Notes: generated from the sequence alone by a model not told the origin. Positions 24,776 through 34,001 are shown, numbered from the stretch's first letter. The stretch is 64,000 nucleotides of DNA from Algoriphagus sp. (GCF_029254265.1 NZ_JAQWXX010000047.1:1-64000), one strand, 5' to 3'. Numbers and translations are program-made.

Positions 24776-25291
24776 TTACTTCAAAAGTGCAAGGACATGG
24801 ACCTCCTCTTCGGATATAATCTTGTCAATAAAAATCCCATTAAGCTCCAGCCCATTTTCTTGAGCATAGGTTTCTAGTTTTTCTTTGATCGTATCCGGTC
24901 CCGGCATCACCCATCTACTCCCGGAGATTTTAGCTATCAAATAGCCATTTGCGTCAAAAGTCTTAAACTCAAAATCATTCAGGGGTACAGCTTGATTAAT
25001 TCCAACGAAAACCTTCATGGTGTCTAATTTTCCCGCTGGTTCTACCTCGTAAATCGTATGGAGATACGTTCCTGGTTTTAGACCTTTTTGAGTCTGGATT
25101 TCTTCGAAATAATTAGCAAGTTTTTCATCCTGAGGAATCCCCTCAAAGGTTCTGCCAGCAAGGCTTTCAGGCTTGGAATTAACTAGTTCAATGATGATGG
25201 GATTATTACCTCCCAGCCTGTCAAACCCCCAATATCCAAGCACTGCTACTAAGACCAAAAAAATCAGTCCATATAAAACACGTTTTTTCAT
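24776..25291 (-). CDS. Membrane-anchored protein, GyrI-like effector-binding domain
   Basis: 171 aa. One N-terminal membrane helix (about 4-21) and a soluble domain. The pattern G-T-Y-L-H-T-I-Y-E-V and K-E-K-L-E-T-Y-A-Q-E-N-G-L-E-L in order, ending in a strand pair (V-H-V-L-A-L-L), recalls GyrI/SOUL-like small-molecule-binding folds. The assignment is tentative. It starts 2 bp after the stop of the OM barrel gene, so the two are co-transcribed with the upstream ABC exporter and truA. Confidence 0.55.
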   Translation of the reverse strand: MKKRVLYGLIFLVLVAVLGYWGFDRLGGNNPIIIELVNSKPESLAGRTFEGIPQDEKLANYFEEIQTQKGLKPGTYLHTIYEVEPAGKLDTMKVFVGINQAVPLNDFEFKTFDANGYLIAKISGSRWVMPGPDTIKEKLETYAQENGLELNGIFIDKIISEEEVHVLALLK

Positions 25292-25293
25292 TG

Positions 25294-25884
25294 TCAGAAA
25301 ATATATCTGATTCCAATTGCCCCTTGGCCTTTGACATGACCCACTCGATCCAGGAGTTCTAAGAAAAAGCCAGCCTCAGCAAAAATATTTATTGGAAGGT
25401 CATCAAAGTAATATTCTGCACCGATAAAAGCCTCTGGACCAAAGTCAACATTTGTTCGCTGCTCCTCAAGCAATGGTACTCCAGGCTGACTTACTATCCC
25501 TGTTGCATAGGTATAGGTTATATTTGCCGTCCGCAACTGAATCCCAGCACCTCCATAACCGAGTAAATAACCTTGCTCGATTCCAAAAGTCTCTGTAAAA
25601 TCCTCATTGTATGCCATTCTTGCATTGATTGAAATTCCTTTTTGGGAAGAGTGGGCAACATAAAAGGCATTATTACTAGGCGGATTGTTTTCAAAATCAC
25701 GTTGGTAATAGCTATTACCGTTAAGTCCAGCACTTCCTAGCATAAACTCATATGAAATGTAATCTGAGATAAAGTCTTTGTAAGTAATCGAAAGTGGCTC
25801 ACCAAGTCTGATACCAATGCTCCGCTCTTGAGCGAAAGTGAAAAAAGGAATAAATAAGATTGCTAGTATGATTTTGTACTTCAT
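25294..25884 (-). CDS. Outer-membrane beta-barrel protein
   Basis: 196 aa. Signal peptide (about 1-18, F-T-F-A-Q), then Gly/aromatic beta strands (S-I-G-I-R-L-G-E-P, I-S-Y-E-F-M-L-G-S) and a C-terminal I-G-I-R-Y-I-F ending in F, the OM insertion signal. Size suits an eight-stranded barrel. No transport function can be assigned. It lies between an ABC exporter and a membrane-anchored protein in a minus-strand run of genes. Confidence 0.75.
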   Translation of the reverse strand: MKYKIILAILFIPFFTFAQERSIGIRLGEPLSITYKDFISDYISYEFMLGSAGLNGNSYYQRDFENNPPSNNAFYVAHSSQKGISINARMAYNEDFTETFGIEQGYLLGYGGAGIQLRTANITYTYATGIVSQPGVPLLEEQRTNVDFGPEAFIGAEYYFDDLPINIFAEAGFFLELLDRVGHVKGQGAIGIRYIF

Positions 25885-25923
25885 GATTGATTAATATTTT
25901 TCCGAATTGTCGCAAAAATCAGG

Positions 25924-27696
25924 CTAGATCGCCATCGTTTTAAGTTGCATCTGATGCAATTGGGTATAGTAGCCACCGAGGTCAAGCAAATAGTCATGAG
26001 TACCCGTTTCGACTATTTCGCCTTTGTTGAGTACAATAATCTTATCTGCTTTTTGAATCGTGGAAAGTCTATGGGCAATCACGATGGAGGTTCGATCCTT
26101 CATCATTTTATCAATCGCTTCTTGGATCAGTTCTTCCGTTTCTGTATCCACGGAGGAGGTGGCTTCATCCAAAATGATGATTTCCGGATTATAGACCATT
26201 GCCCGAACAAAAGAGATCAATTGGCGCTGACCTACCGATAGTGTGGCTCCTCGCTCCATTACATTATAATCTAATCCTCCAGGTAATCGCTCGATAAATC
26301 GTTTCGCACCTACTAATTCAGCGGCATACATCACTTGTTCTCTGGTGATTTCTGGATTGCCAAGCGTGATATTATAATAGATCGTATTTGAAAATAAGAA
26401 AACATCCTGCATGACGACACCAATATGCTTTCGCAAAATACCCAGCTCAAAATCTCTGATGTTATGACCATCGATACTAATCGATCCTTTGCTGATTTCA
26501 TAAAACCGTGAAATCAAATTTATAATTGAAGATTTTCCTGCACCTGTAGCTCCGACCAAGGCAACTGTTTGGCCTGGTTTAACCTCAAAATTGATGTCTT
26601 TAAGCACATAATCTTCGTCGACATATGCAAACCAAACATTCTTCAATTCAATATGTCCTTTCAATTTTTCAGGGGCAAAGCTCCCTTCATTGTCGATATG
26701 TTCTTTGCTTTCGAGCAGTTTGAAGATTCTTGAAGAACTAACCACGCCCATTTGAAGCGTATTGAATCGGTCTGCAATCATTCGAATCGGTCGGAAAAAC
26801 AATTGCAGATACATGATGAAGGAAATCAAAACACCGATTTGCAAATCCATACCCAAAACGCCTACTGCTCCATACCATACCACTAGTCCAATCCCAATCG
26901 CTTGGATGATCTCTGCGACAGGGAAATAAATCGAATAATAGAGTACTGATCGGATATGTGCTCGTGCATGTTCTTTGTTGATCTCCTCAAACTTTGCGAA
27001 TTCTCTTTTTTCACGATTGAAGATCTGCACAATATTCATCCCTGTAATATGCTCTTGCAAGAATGAATTGAGGTTGGAAACTGCGTTCCGAACATCATTA
27101 AAGGTGACTTTGATTTTTTCCTTGAAAACATAGGTAGAAATGACCATCAAAGGAAGTGTACATAAACTTACCAAGGTCAATTTCCAATCAATGTAAAACA
27201 TCACGGCAAGAATCGTGACCAACTGAAGTAAATCTCCAATGATAGCCGCCAAACCTTCGCTAAATACATCAGCCAAAGTTTCAATGTCTGAAATATTTCG
27301 AGTTACCAATCGACCAATTGGGGTGTTATCAAAAAATTTCAACCGGAGCTTGAGCAAATGCTGATAGAGCTGAACCCTGATGTCCCGAATTATCACTTGG
27401 CCGATCCAACCTGAATAATAGGTATGTGCCCATTGAACCAAGGCCTGAAGAATCATCAAACCAACAAGGAGATAGATGATCTTAAGCAAACCTGCTCCAT
27501 CACCTACCGTAACATAGTCGTCAATAGCAACCTGAATAAAGTATGGGCGAGTCGGTGCTAACAATGCCAGTGCAATTGTCAAAAACACTAAAAAGTAGAA
27601 TTGTGGCTTATAGGGCTTTACAAAATTGTATAGCTTCTTGAGGACTTTGGTGTCTACAATTTCTCCGGAGGATTCTTTTTCTTTTTCTAAGCTCAA
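25924..27696 (-). CDS. ABC exporter, fused permease and ATPase (MsbA-like)
   Basis: 590 aa half-transporter. Six membrane helices in the first ~320 residues, then an ABC domain with Walker A G-A-T-G-A-G-K-S-S, signature L-S-V-G-Q-R-Q-L, Walker B I-I-I-L-D-E-A-T-S-S-V-D and the switch I-A-H-R-L-S-T-I. It would dimerise to flip or export lipids or drugs; substrate not evident. Six bases separate it from the upstream truA. The arrangement of truA, ABC exporter and a divergent DUF4293 gene is familiar from related bacteria. Confidence 0.93.
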   Translation of the reverse strand: MSLEKEKESSGEIVDTKVLKKLYNFVKPYKPQFYFLVFLTIALALLAPTRPYFIQVAIDDYVTVGDGAGLLKIIYLLVGLMILQALVQWAHTYYSGWIGQVIIRDIRVQLYQHLLKLRLKFFDNTPIGRLVTRNISDIETLADVFSEGLAAIIGDLLQLVTILAVMFYIDWKLTLVSLCTLPLMVISTYVFKEKIKVTFNDVRNAVSNLNSFLQEHITGMNIVQIFNREKREFAKFEEINKEHARAHIRSVLYYSIYFPVAEIIQAIGIGLVVWYGAVGVLGMDLQIGVLISFIMYLQLFFRPIRMIADRFNTLQMGVVSSSRIFKLLESKEHIDNEGSFAPEKLKGHIELKNVWFAYVDEDYVLKDINFEVKPGQTVALVGATGAGKSSIINLISRFYEISKGSISIDGHNIRDFELGILRKHIGVVMQDVFLFSNTIYYNITLGNPEITREQVMYAAELVGAKRFIERLPGGLDYNVMERGATLSVGQRQLISFVRAMVYNPEIIILDEATSSVDTETEELIQEAIDKMMKDRTSIVIAHRLSTIQKADKIIVLNKGEIVETGTHDYLLDLGGYYTQLHQMQLKTMAI

Positions 27697-27702
27697 AATA
27701 TT

Positions 27703-28461
27703 TTAATCTAAATAGATTTCTTCAGGATACTCGATACGACTCAAAAACAAACCTTTAGCAGGTGCTGATTTTCCCGCTTTTTTCCGGTCTCTTGACAGGA
27801 TAATTTGATCCATTTCATCAGCTTTTCTATGATGGTACCCGACTTCCAACAGTGTTCCCACAATAGCTCTGACCATTCCCCTGAGAAATCGATTGGCGGT
27901 TATATGAAATAACAATTCTCCGTCTTTTTGTTCCCAATAGGCAGACATTATTTGACATCGGAAATGTTTCACTGCTGTATTCACTTTGCTAAAACACTCG
28001 AAATCCTCATGTTTCAATAACACTTCCGCAGCTAGATTCATCTGGGTAATATCAGGATTGTAATAACACCTCCAGGCTAATTCATCCAAGAATGGGTTTT
28101 TACGAAAGATTATCCTATAAACATAAGATCGTTTTTTAGCGCCAAATCTCGCATGCGCGGTATAGGTCACTTGGCGAATGGAATGTATGGCTATTTCCTT
28201 TGGGAGAATACCATTTATTGCTTTGAGGAACTTTTCCTTTTCAAACGGTAAATCTGTATCAAAGTGACATACCTGCATACTGGCATGAACGCCAGTATCT
28301 GTCCGACCACTTCCAACTACGGTGAGGGGTGTCCTGAAATAGGTGCTCAGTGCTGATTCGATAGATTCTTGTACAGAAAAGGCATTTTCTTGGATTTGCC
28401 AACCATGAAAAGGGGTGCCTTTGTAGCTCAATTCCAGAAAAAAACGCTTGACTCCACTCAT
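27703..28461 (-). CDS. truA: tRNA pseudouridine synthase A
   Basis: 252 aa. Converts uridines 38-40 of the tRNA anticodon arm to pseudouridine. Seen: S-Y-K-G-T-P-F-H-G-W near the N terminus, the catalytic motif G-S-G-R-T-D-T-G-V-H-A with the active Asp, K-R-S-Y-V-Y-R-I, and R-F-L-R-G-M-V-R-A-I-V-G-T-L. The ATG at 28461 lies 7 bp downstream of a TATCTTTG element, suggesting a very short leader. Confidence 0.97.
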   Translation of the reverse strand: MSGVKRFFLELSYKGTPFHGWQIQENAFSVQESIESALSTYFRTPLTVVGSGRTDTGVHASMQVCHFDTDLPFEKEKFLKAINGILPKEIAIHSIRQVTYTAHARFGAKKRSYVYRIIFRKNPFLDELAWRCYYNPDITQMNLAAEVLLKHEDFECFSKVNTAVKHFRCQIMSAYWEQKDGELLFHITANRFLRGMVRAIVGTLLEVGYHHRKADEMDQIILSRDRKKAGKSAPAKGLFLSRIEYPEEIYLD

Positions 28462-28468
28462 AAGTTTG

Positions 28469-28476
28469 CAAAGATA
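28469..28476 (-). promoter_or_regulatory. -7 promoter element directly upstream of truA
   Basis: TATCTTTG on the minus strand, seven bases before the ATG. The transcript would be leaderless or nearly so. No -33 TTG at the usual spacing was found. Confidence 0.4.
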
Positions 28477-28513
28477 CTATTCCCCTTCAATTCCGCGAAG
28501 AAACTTCCTTTCC

Positions 28514-28544
28514 TTGGAAAGCATTTCAGAACCGCTTTTCTTTG
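28514..28544 (+). promoter_or_regulatory. Candidate promoter of the DUF4293 gene
   Basis: TTG (28514-28516), 20-bp spacer, TTTCTTTG (28537-28544), one mismatch from TAnnTTTG; the ATG follows 17 bp later. Confidence 0.4.
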
Positions 28545-28561
28545 CAAAAAAATAAACAACA

Positions 28562-29044
28562 ATGATTCAACGCGTACAAACCATATTCTTGTTTTTAGTA
28601 GTCATTGCCATGGGTGTGACTATAGGAATGCCTCTTTGGGAGCAATTGCAAACTAATTCCGGAACAGGAGATTCTTGGAATCTTACTGCATTTGCTTTGA
28701 ATAATTTTGATGCCTCGGGAGAATTGATTCAGTCTTCATCCAAATGGTATATCGGAACGCTGGCCGCTTTCGCTGGTCTTTTGGCCTTGATCTCGATTTT
28801 TCAATATGCCAACAGAGGTCGTCAAATGTTGATCAATATGATGAATAGCCTGGTGATGGTGGGTTTGGTAGTCGCTGTTTTCTTGACTACCAATGGTATA
28901 AACACAGCCATCAATGCACAAGAGGCAGGCACCTATCAAATCGGTTTTTGGACCATTTTGGTTGCTATGGTTGCTAATATGCTTGCCAATCGATTTATTC
29001 GGAAGGATGAGGCGCTAGTTCGGTCTGTGGATCGGATTAGATGA
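28562..29044 (+). CDS. DUF4293 family membrane protein
   Basis: 160 aa with four predicted membrane helices: about 5-25, 64-82, 90-110 and 127-145, starting M-I-Q-R-V-Q-T-I-F-L as DUF4293 proteins do. The family is restricted to Bacteroidota, is widely conserved and has no known role. It is divergent from truA. A bidirectional terminator separates it from the convergent gene at 29128. Confidence 0.85.
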   Translation: MIQRVQTIFLFLVVIAMGVTIGMPLWEQLQTNSGTGDSWNLTAFALNNFDASGELIQSSSKWYIGTLAAFAGLLALISIFQYANRGRQMLINMMNSLVMVGLVVAVFLTTNGINTAINAQEAGTYQIGFWTILVAMVANMLANRFIRKDEALVRSVDRIR

Positions 29045-29095
29045 GCTAAATGCGAAAGATGAGATTTTAGAAAGAGGAATTCAATTCTGAAAAGA

Positions 29096-29125
29096 AAAAT
29101 AGCCGGTTACATGCCGGCTATTTTT
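29096..29125 (+). terminator. Bidirectional terminator
   Basis: An 11-bp stem (29096-29106 with 29114-29124) flanked by A and T runs between two convergent genes. Confidence 0.85.
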
Positions 29126-29127
29126 GT

Positions 29128-29886
29128 TTACCAAAACCGAATTCCGATGGTAGGATAGAAAGTTTTGAAATTTTCTGTCCCAATGATTCCTAATTGGATC
29201 GCAACATCTTTACTGATTTTTCTCCTATAGAATGCTTGCATTGTGGTACCTTGAAACAACAGGCTTTTATCAGGATTAACCAAAACCCCTATCCCAAAAG
29301 TGTTTGTAGAGTTTGACTTTGGATCACTTCGATCCCATCTGAACTCCAAATTTGCGAACCAATTACTATTGACTTTAATGTTTTTCTCGATTCGCTCAGG
29401 GAAATATATGGTGTTTGTAAAGGAAGCTCCAATGTCAAATTTTTTAAAGTTAAACATCATTTTCGCTCCAAACTGCGGAGTGAAATCTCCTCCCGTATAA
29501 TCCATCCCCAGGACGAGTCCAAGTTCCAGTTGATCTATATGTGGTAAATAGTTCCTCTCGATATCAAGAATCACTGCATCCTCTTTTGTGATTGTATATT
29601 CTTCACTCAGCCGATAAGTCAATGATTTGAATTCTGGAAAGTCTGTCGTTTCCTTCAATATTTTTGTAAATCGAGACTTGAGTTCTTCTAATTGATATTC
29701 CTTATTATTAAAAAGCAGGAGTAATTTGCCTTCGTTTGGAAAGTCAAAAGATAATGTGTCGGTAACTGGAAACTCTAAATCCAGTTTTTCTATTTCGTTG
29801 CTGTGCAATTTATTTTTAATTTCCTGTGCAAAACTGCCTAAAGAAATAAGCATGGCGATGCCAGTGAGAAGCGTAAATCTTTTCAT
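29128..29886 (-). CDS. Secreted/outer-membrane protein in the sigma-factor operon
   Basis: 252 aa. A signal peptide (about 1-20, S-L-G-S-F-A-Q), an N-terminal soluble region, and from about residue 120 a series of beta strands (L-G-L-V-L-G-M-D-Y-T-G-G, I-G-A-S-F-T-N-T-I-Y-F) ending I-G-I-R-F-W, where the terminal aromatic suits an OM barrel. Downstream of the ECF sigma and anti-sigma genes, it could be a target or sensor of that system (inference). Confidence 0.7.
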   Translation of the reverse strand: MKRFTLLTGIAMLISLGSFAQEIKNKLHSNEIEKLDLEFPVTDTLSFDFPNEGKLLLLFNNKEYQLEELKSRFTKILKETTDFPEFKSLTYRLSEEYTITKEDAVILDIERNYLPHIDQLELGLVLGMDYTGGDFTPQFGAKMMFNFKKFDIGASFTNTIYFPERIEKNIKVNSNWFANLEFRWDRSDPKSNSTNTFGIGVLVNPDKSLLFQGTTMQAFYRRKISKDVAIQLGIIGTENFKTFYPTIGIRFW

Positions 29887-29910
29887 TTTCTTGAGTTTTA
29901 GAAATGTGGT

Positions 29911-30597
29911 TTAATTATTTTGTCCAAATCGGATCCGGCCCGAGCGACTAGATCTTCCGATTTGCTTTTCTTTTAATTTGAGAGGATCAGATTTCCCAAA
30001 GACTGTTTTTACCTGAAAATTAGTTGGTTTCAGCCCCCATGAAATCGTCACTTCGTGGAGGGTTTTTGCCTGATTTTGGTTTTCAACTATCGTTATAGAA
30101 TCTTTTTCAGCAGGAAGAATGGGTGGCCTGTCACTAGCTATAAATTCAAAATCCGGAACTTCAATTGAAATCTCAGGTAGCTCTTCTTTTGGTGGATCTG
30201 TGATCTTTGTAGGTTTGGAAATAGGGGAGATAGCCTTGGGTGTTTCAGTTTTTGATTCTTCTTGAAACTTTATTTGAACCGGCAGATCGATCGCTGTTAT
30301 TTCTGTTAGAGAATTCTGATCTGAGAATGGTAGCAGAACGTCGTCCACATCGTTCCAAGCAAATTTCGAAATCAATAGGATGCCAATAATTCCTGCCGCT
30401 ATACCTAGGTATGGCCAAAGTAAGATTCGCTTTTTGTCTTGAAGTTTAGCGTTGATCTTTTCCCAGCTTTCGGCATTTGGCTCAAACTGGGGAAGGTTTT
30501 GAATGTGACCTTCGAGTTGATTTTCAAAACTCATCTTCCCTAGGATTTTGTCCCAGCTGTCTGATCTTGGCGTATGGTCGTTCAGTAGATCTTTCAT
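29911..30597 (-). CDS. Probable anti-sigma factor, single-pass membrane protein
   Basis: 228 aa. The cytoplasmic N-terminal ~75 residues contain two related motifs, P-R-S-D-S-W-D-K-I-L-G-K-M and P-N-A-E-S-W-E-K-I-N-A-K-L, then one membrane helix (about 80-101), then an acidic, Pro/Lys-rich periplasmic part. It overlaps the ECF sigma gene by 4 bp, the usual layout of a sigma/anti-sigma pair. No zinc-binding ZAS motif is present. Its role is inferred from topology and position. Confidence 0.65.
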   Translation of the reverse strand: MKDLLNDHTPRSDSWDKILGKMSFENQLEGHIQNLPQFEPNAESWEKINAKLQDKKRILLWPYLGIAAGIIGILLISKFAWNDVDDVLLPFSDQNSLTEITAIDLPVQIKFQEESKTETPKAISPISKPTKITDPPKEELPEISIEVPDFEFIASDRPPILPAEKDSITIVENQNQAKTLHEVTISWGLKPTNFQVKTVFGKSDPLKLKEKQIGRSSRSGRIRFGQNN

Positions 30598-31124
30598 GCC
30601 TGTAGGAGAGTTTTAAGTCGCTTTTTCAATAATCCTTTTGCGTAATTCAACTGAGACTTTGAGGTACTTTCGCTGATTCCGAGCAGTTTTGCACATTCAT
30701 GATGTGAATATCCTTCCACACTTACGAGCATGAATACTGCACGAGCACCCGCTGGAAGATTCCGAATCGCCTGATCCAGAAGCTCAGTGTCAAACCAAGC
30801 GTTCAACTCTTCTTCGACTTCTTGATTTGCATGTTCCAATGGTTCAAAGCGAATCTTTTTCTTACTTTTTTTGATAGCCTTTCGGATTGTGATTGTTTTC
30901 ATCCAACCAATTAAAGCTTCATGATGAGCTAGTTTTTTGAGATTCTGAAAGACTTCAACGTAGGTGTCTTGAAGAACATCATTGGCTTCGTCCTCCTCAT
31001 TTAGAATTCGAAACGCCAAGGAATAAACCAAACGCTTTGTCAATTCAAATAATTGGAATTGTGCTTTTCGGTCGTTTTCGATGACCTTTTCGATTAATTC
31101 CTGATTTATTTGAATAAGACTCAT
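30594..31124 (-). CDS. RNA polymerase ECF sigma factor
   Basis: 176 aa. Region 2 includes L-F-E-L-T-K-R-L-V-Y-S-L-A-F-R-I-L and D-E-A-N-D-V-L-Q-D-T-Y-V-E-V-F; region 4 includes L-P-A-G-A-R-A-V-F-M-L-V and the helix-turn-helix S-H-H-E-C-A-K-L-L-G-I-S-E-S-T-S-K-S-Q. Directs transcription of an extracytoplasmic-stress regulon. Translationally coupled to the probable anti-sigma gene. No SusC/D genes are adjacent, so it does not look like a nutrient-uptake ECF system. Confidence 0.92.
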   Translation of the reverse strand: MSLIQINQELIEKVIENDRKAQFQLFELTKRLVYSLAFRILNEEDEANDVLQDTYVEVFQNLKKLAHHEALIGWMKTITIRKAIKKSKKKIRFEPLEHANQEVEEELNAWFDTELLDQAIRNLPAGARAVFMLVSVEGYSHHECAKLLGISESTSKSQLNYAKGLLKKRLKTLLQA

Positions 31125-31180
31125 TGGTTGGGGTTATATAAGGAAGAGTCGGTTAAACATAAAAAGGTTGGAAAACCTCA

Positions 31181-31208
31181 AAAAAAAACCGGAATTGTCT
31201 TCCGGTTT
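31181..31208 (-). terminator. Terminator of the CotH-like gene
   Basis: A 9-bp stem (31186-31194 with 31200-31208) with a T tract on the minus strand, 5 bp past the stop. Confidence 0.85.
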
Positions 31209-31212
31209 CTAC

Positions 31213-32826
31213 TCAATTGACGATTAATTTCCCTCTCAGGATTACCCTTCCGTTCGGTTCAATAATTTGATAAATGTAGATACCATTTCCGGCGAGGATG
31301 TCGAATCTGGTTTTTTTCTGGCCTTCGGCAAAAGTGACTTCCTCGATCTCTTGCCCCAGTGGAGAATAAATTATCATTCTTTCTCCACCCTTCCAAGCTT
31401 CTTCAGATTGAACGAAAAATGTCCCTGAGCTGGGGTTAGGATAGATTCTGATACCCGTTTCTTGCTCTGGTTCTAAAGCCAACACGACATCAAATTGGTA
31501 ATCCATCCAATTTAGGCGATCCTGAACCCAGGTTTTTAAATAGGTCATTTCTTCTTGATACGTTTCCCCAACAAAATTATTTGGCCAAACATATTCACCC
31601 AGCACATCCCATTTTTCAAAGTTTCGTACCCCAGCTTCACCGATTTCTGATTGCATACTATCAATTGCAAACATTATTTTCTCATCTGAAAAAGCGTCTT
31701 TTCGCAATTCGATCCATCTGTCTCTCATCTTGGAGATGTAAGCTGGATCTTCCAATAACTTTGTCCACCAAAAGTGAATTACCCAATAATCATCAGGGCA
31801 TACCGAATTGAAGTCCCAAGCCCAACCATCGATATTTGAGCCATTACAATAATTCACATTGCCAAAAGCCAGATTGAAATCCCAAACCGGACCCGCTTTT
31901 ATTTTACCTCCTTCACTTTCCCTATCCTTATAAAAAAAACTGCTCAAACGATAGCCATCGACATTTCTGGAAAGCTCATTGACTAGTGAAAAATCAATAA
32001 AACTTTCTACGTCAATGTATTTTGCATATCCAAAACCAGGATCCTTGAATTCTGAACCATTTAAAACGGTCTCAAATTCATCAATATAACCTTTGATGTA
32101 GTTGAATTGCTCAGGCACCATCTCGTCATAGTCTGGCGTGTCAAACATGATTCTTGTTTTTCCCGCACCTGGAAAAGGAAGAATTGGGGACTCCCAAGCT
32201 ATTTCTTCTTGAAGCCCTTTGTCAAATTTCAGAATGTACCCACCAGTCAATTTATCTCCAGAGATATCCTCAGGGTCTAGTTTTTTGATATCCACTCGGT
32301 ATTTATCACGTTTGATCCGTTCTGTGAGCAGGTAGACACCCATGTACTCATCATTCAATACAAGTTCAAAAAATTTGATTCTTGGAGCGTATTCCATGTT
32401 TTTAGAAGCCAAATAATAAGCCAAGGCATTTCTCATTAATGATTTGTCACTGAAAGGGCCATGGAATACAAAGTCTTCTTCCTCCGGAAATCCGAGTAAT
32501 GCAAAGTCAATTCCATCTTGATCTTCATCCCAGAGCTCAATGCCATAACTCTTCTTGTCAAAAGATTGGGAAGACTGCCCTCTGATTTCGATCCCAACCA
32601 GTCCATCATAATGATTGTAAGCATCTGTGATCTTATTCTCATTTCCATCCCCATTCCAAATTATTCCCATTTTACCGAGGACTTTTGGTTCGTCAGGAAT
32701 TTGTACTTCTGTATTGATAACTACAATTGGAAGATTGGAGCTAGTAAGCTGAGCAAAAGCGGAAAAGCTACCACTCAACCAGAGTAAAACACCAAATTGG
32801 ATTTTGGCAAAAGAAATTCGTTTCAT
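31213..32826 (-). CDS. CotH kinase family protein with T9SS type A sorting domain
   Basis: 537 aa from the ATG at 32826, chosen because M-K-R-I-S-F starts a clean signal peptide ending F-A-Q. CotH features: I-E-I-R-G-Q-S-S-Q-S-F-D-K-K-S-Y-G-I-E, D-K-S-L-M-R-N-A-L-A, the G-V-Y-L-L-T-E-R-I motif and the G-P-V-W-D-F-N-L-A-F-G metal loop. The last ~80 residues form a Por secretion-system tail (Y-P-N-P-S-S-G-T-F, ending K-L-I-V-N). CotH proteins are atypical protein kinases. It is probably exported through T9SS and cell-surface attached. Confidence 0.9.
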   Translation of the reverse strand: MKRISFAKIQFGVLLWLSGSFSAFAQLTSSNLPIVVINTEVQIPDEPKVLGKMGIIWNGDGNENKITDAYNHYDGLVGIEIRGQSSQSFDKKSYGIELWDEDQDGIDFALLGFPEEEDFVFHGPFSDKSLMRNALAYYLASKNMEYAPRIKFFELVLNDEYMGVYLLTERIKRDKYRVDIKKLDPEDISGDKLTGGYILKFDKGLQEEIAWESPILPFPGAGKTRIMFDTPDYDEMVPEQFNYIKGYIDEFETVLNGSEFKDPGFGYAKYIDVESFIDFSLVNELSRNVDGYRLSSFFYKDRESEGGKIKAGPVWDFNLAFGNVNYCNGSNIDGWAWDFNSVCPDDYWVIHFWWTKLLEDPAYISKMRDRWIELRKDAFSDEKIMFAIDSMQSEIGEAGVRNFEKWDVLGEYVWPNNFVGETYQEEMTYLKTWVQDRLNWMDYQFDVVLALEPEQETGIRIYPNPSSGTFFVQSEEAWKGGERMIIYSPLGQEIEEVTFAEGQKKTRFDILAGNGIYIYQIIEPNGRVILRGKLIVN

Positions 32827-32882
32827 TCTGCAAAATATTAATAGTATTTTTCCTTCCAATCAGAATTCAAAAAATACATATC

Positions 32883-33980
32883 ATGAGGCTTGAAACTTTA
32901 GCAATTCACGGAGGAAATATCATCACGGATTCAGAAAAACCTGCAATTCAACCCATCACCTTGAGCACCACTTTTATTCATCAGCCTGATTCGATGATTT
33001 ATTCAAGAGCGAATAATCCTAACCGGAATGCTTTGGAAAAACTGTTGGCAAAACTTGAAAAAGGAGAGGATGCTGCAGCTTTTTCTTCCGGGAATGCGGC
33101 TGGAGTTGCTGTTTTCCAAGCCTTGGAACCTGGGTCTCATATTATTGCTCCAGACGATATGTATCATGGGCTGAAAAATGCAATTCTTCAACTATTCAAG
33201 GGAGTTTTGGAAGCCACATTTGTAGATATGACAGATTTGAAAAATGTAAAAAACGCTTTCCAACCGAATACCAGACTAGTTTGGGTGGAGTCACCTTCAA
33301 ATCCACTTTTGAAAATTACCGATATCCGAGCTGTAGCAAAACTTGCAAAAGAAAACGATGCCATGCTCGCCTGTGACAATACGTTTGCTACTCCGGTATT
33401 TCAAAATCCGATTGATTTGGGTGCAGATATCGTAATGCATTCGAGTACCAAATACTTTGGAGGCCATAGTGATATTCTGGGAGGTGCTTTAATCACTAAA
33501 ACTGTTGACGGATTTTGGGAAAAAGTAAGAGTTGTACAACGAGTAGGGGGGGCGGTTCCTTCCCCTTTTGATTGTTATTATCTCTGCAGAAGTATAAAGA
33601 CCTTGCCTTATCGGATGAAAGGTCATGCAGAGCATGCTGGTATAATCGCCGACTATCTAAGTCAGCACGCTAGAGTAGAGAAAGTGTATTACCCAGGACT
33701 TAAAAGTCATTCCGGACATGATATTGCAGCAACTCAAATGACTGGTTTTGGTGGGATTTTATCTTTTCAAGTGAAAGGTGGTGCTGAAGCTGCAAACAAT
33801 TTGATTTCTAAACTTCATTACTTCACAAATGCTACTAGCCTAGGGGGAGTCGAAAGCTTGATCGAAAGAAGGGCTGCGTCCGAAGGTCCGGACACGTTAA
33901 CCCCTCAAAATCTAATTCGAGTTTCAGTTGGTCTTGAACATTTGGATGATTTATTGGAAGACTTGGATCAAGCATTCTGA
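32883..33980 (+). CDS. Cystathionine gamma-synthase family PLP enzyme
   Basis: 365 aa. Cys/Met metabolism PLP enzyme: P-I-x-L-S-T-T-F near 24-30, Y-S-R-A-N-N-P-N-R, the phosphate-binding S-S-G-N-A-A-G, D-N-T-F-A-T-P and the Schiff-base lysine in H-S-S-T-K-Y-F-G-G-H-S-D. The C terminus has R-V-S-V-G-L-E-H-L-D-D. Which reaction it catalyses (cystathionine gamma-synthase, gamma-lyase or O-acetylhomoserine sulfhydrylase) is not decidable from the sequence alone. Divergent from the CotH gene and convergent with a rhodanese gene. Confidence 0.88.
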   Translation: MRLETLAIHGGNIITDSEKPAIQPITLSTTFIHQPDSMIYSRANNPNRNALEKLLAKLEKGEDAAAFSSGNAAGVAVFQALEPGSHIIAPDDMYHGLKNAILQLFKGVLEATFVDMTDLKNVKNAFQPNTRLVWVESPSNPLLKITDIRAVAKLAKENDAMLACDNTFATPVFQNPIDLGADIVMHSSTKYFGGHSDILGGALITKTVDGFWEKVRVVQRVGGAVPSPFDCYYLCRSIKTLPYRMKGHAEHAGIIADYLSQHARVEKVYYPGLKSHSGHDIAATQMTGFGGILSFQVKGGAEAANNLISKLHYFTNATSLGGVESLIERRAASEGPDTLTPQNLIRVSVGLEHLDDLLEDLDQAF

Positions 33981-34001
33981 TCCTCGTTTTTTTTCCTTGA
34001 A

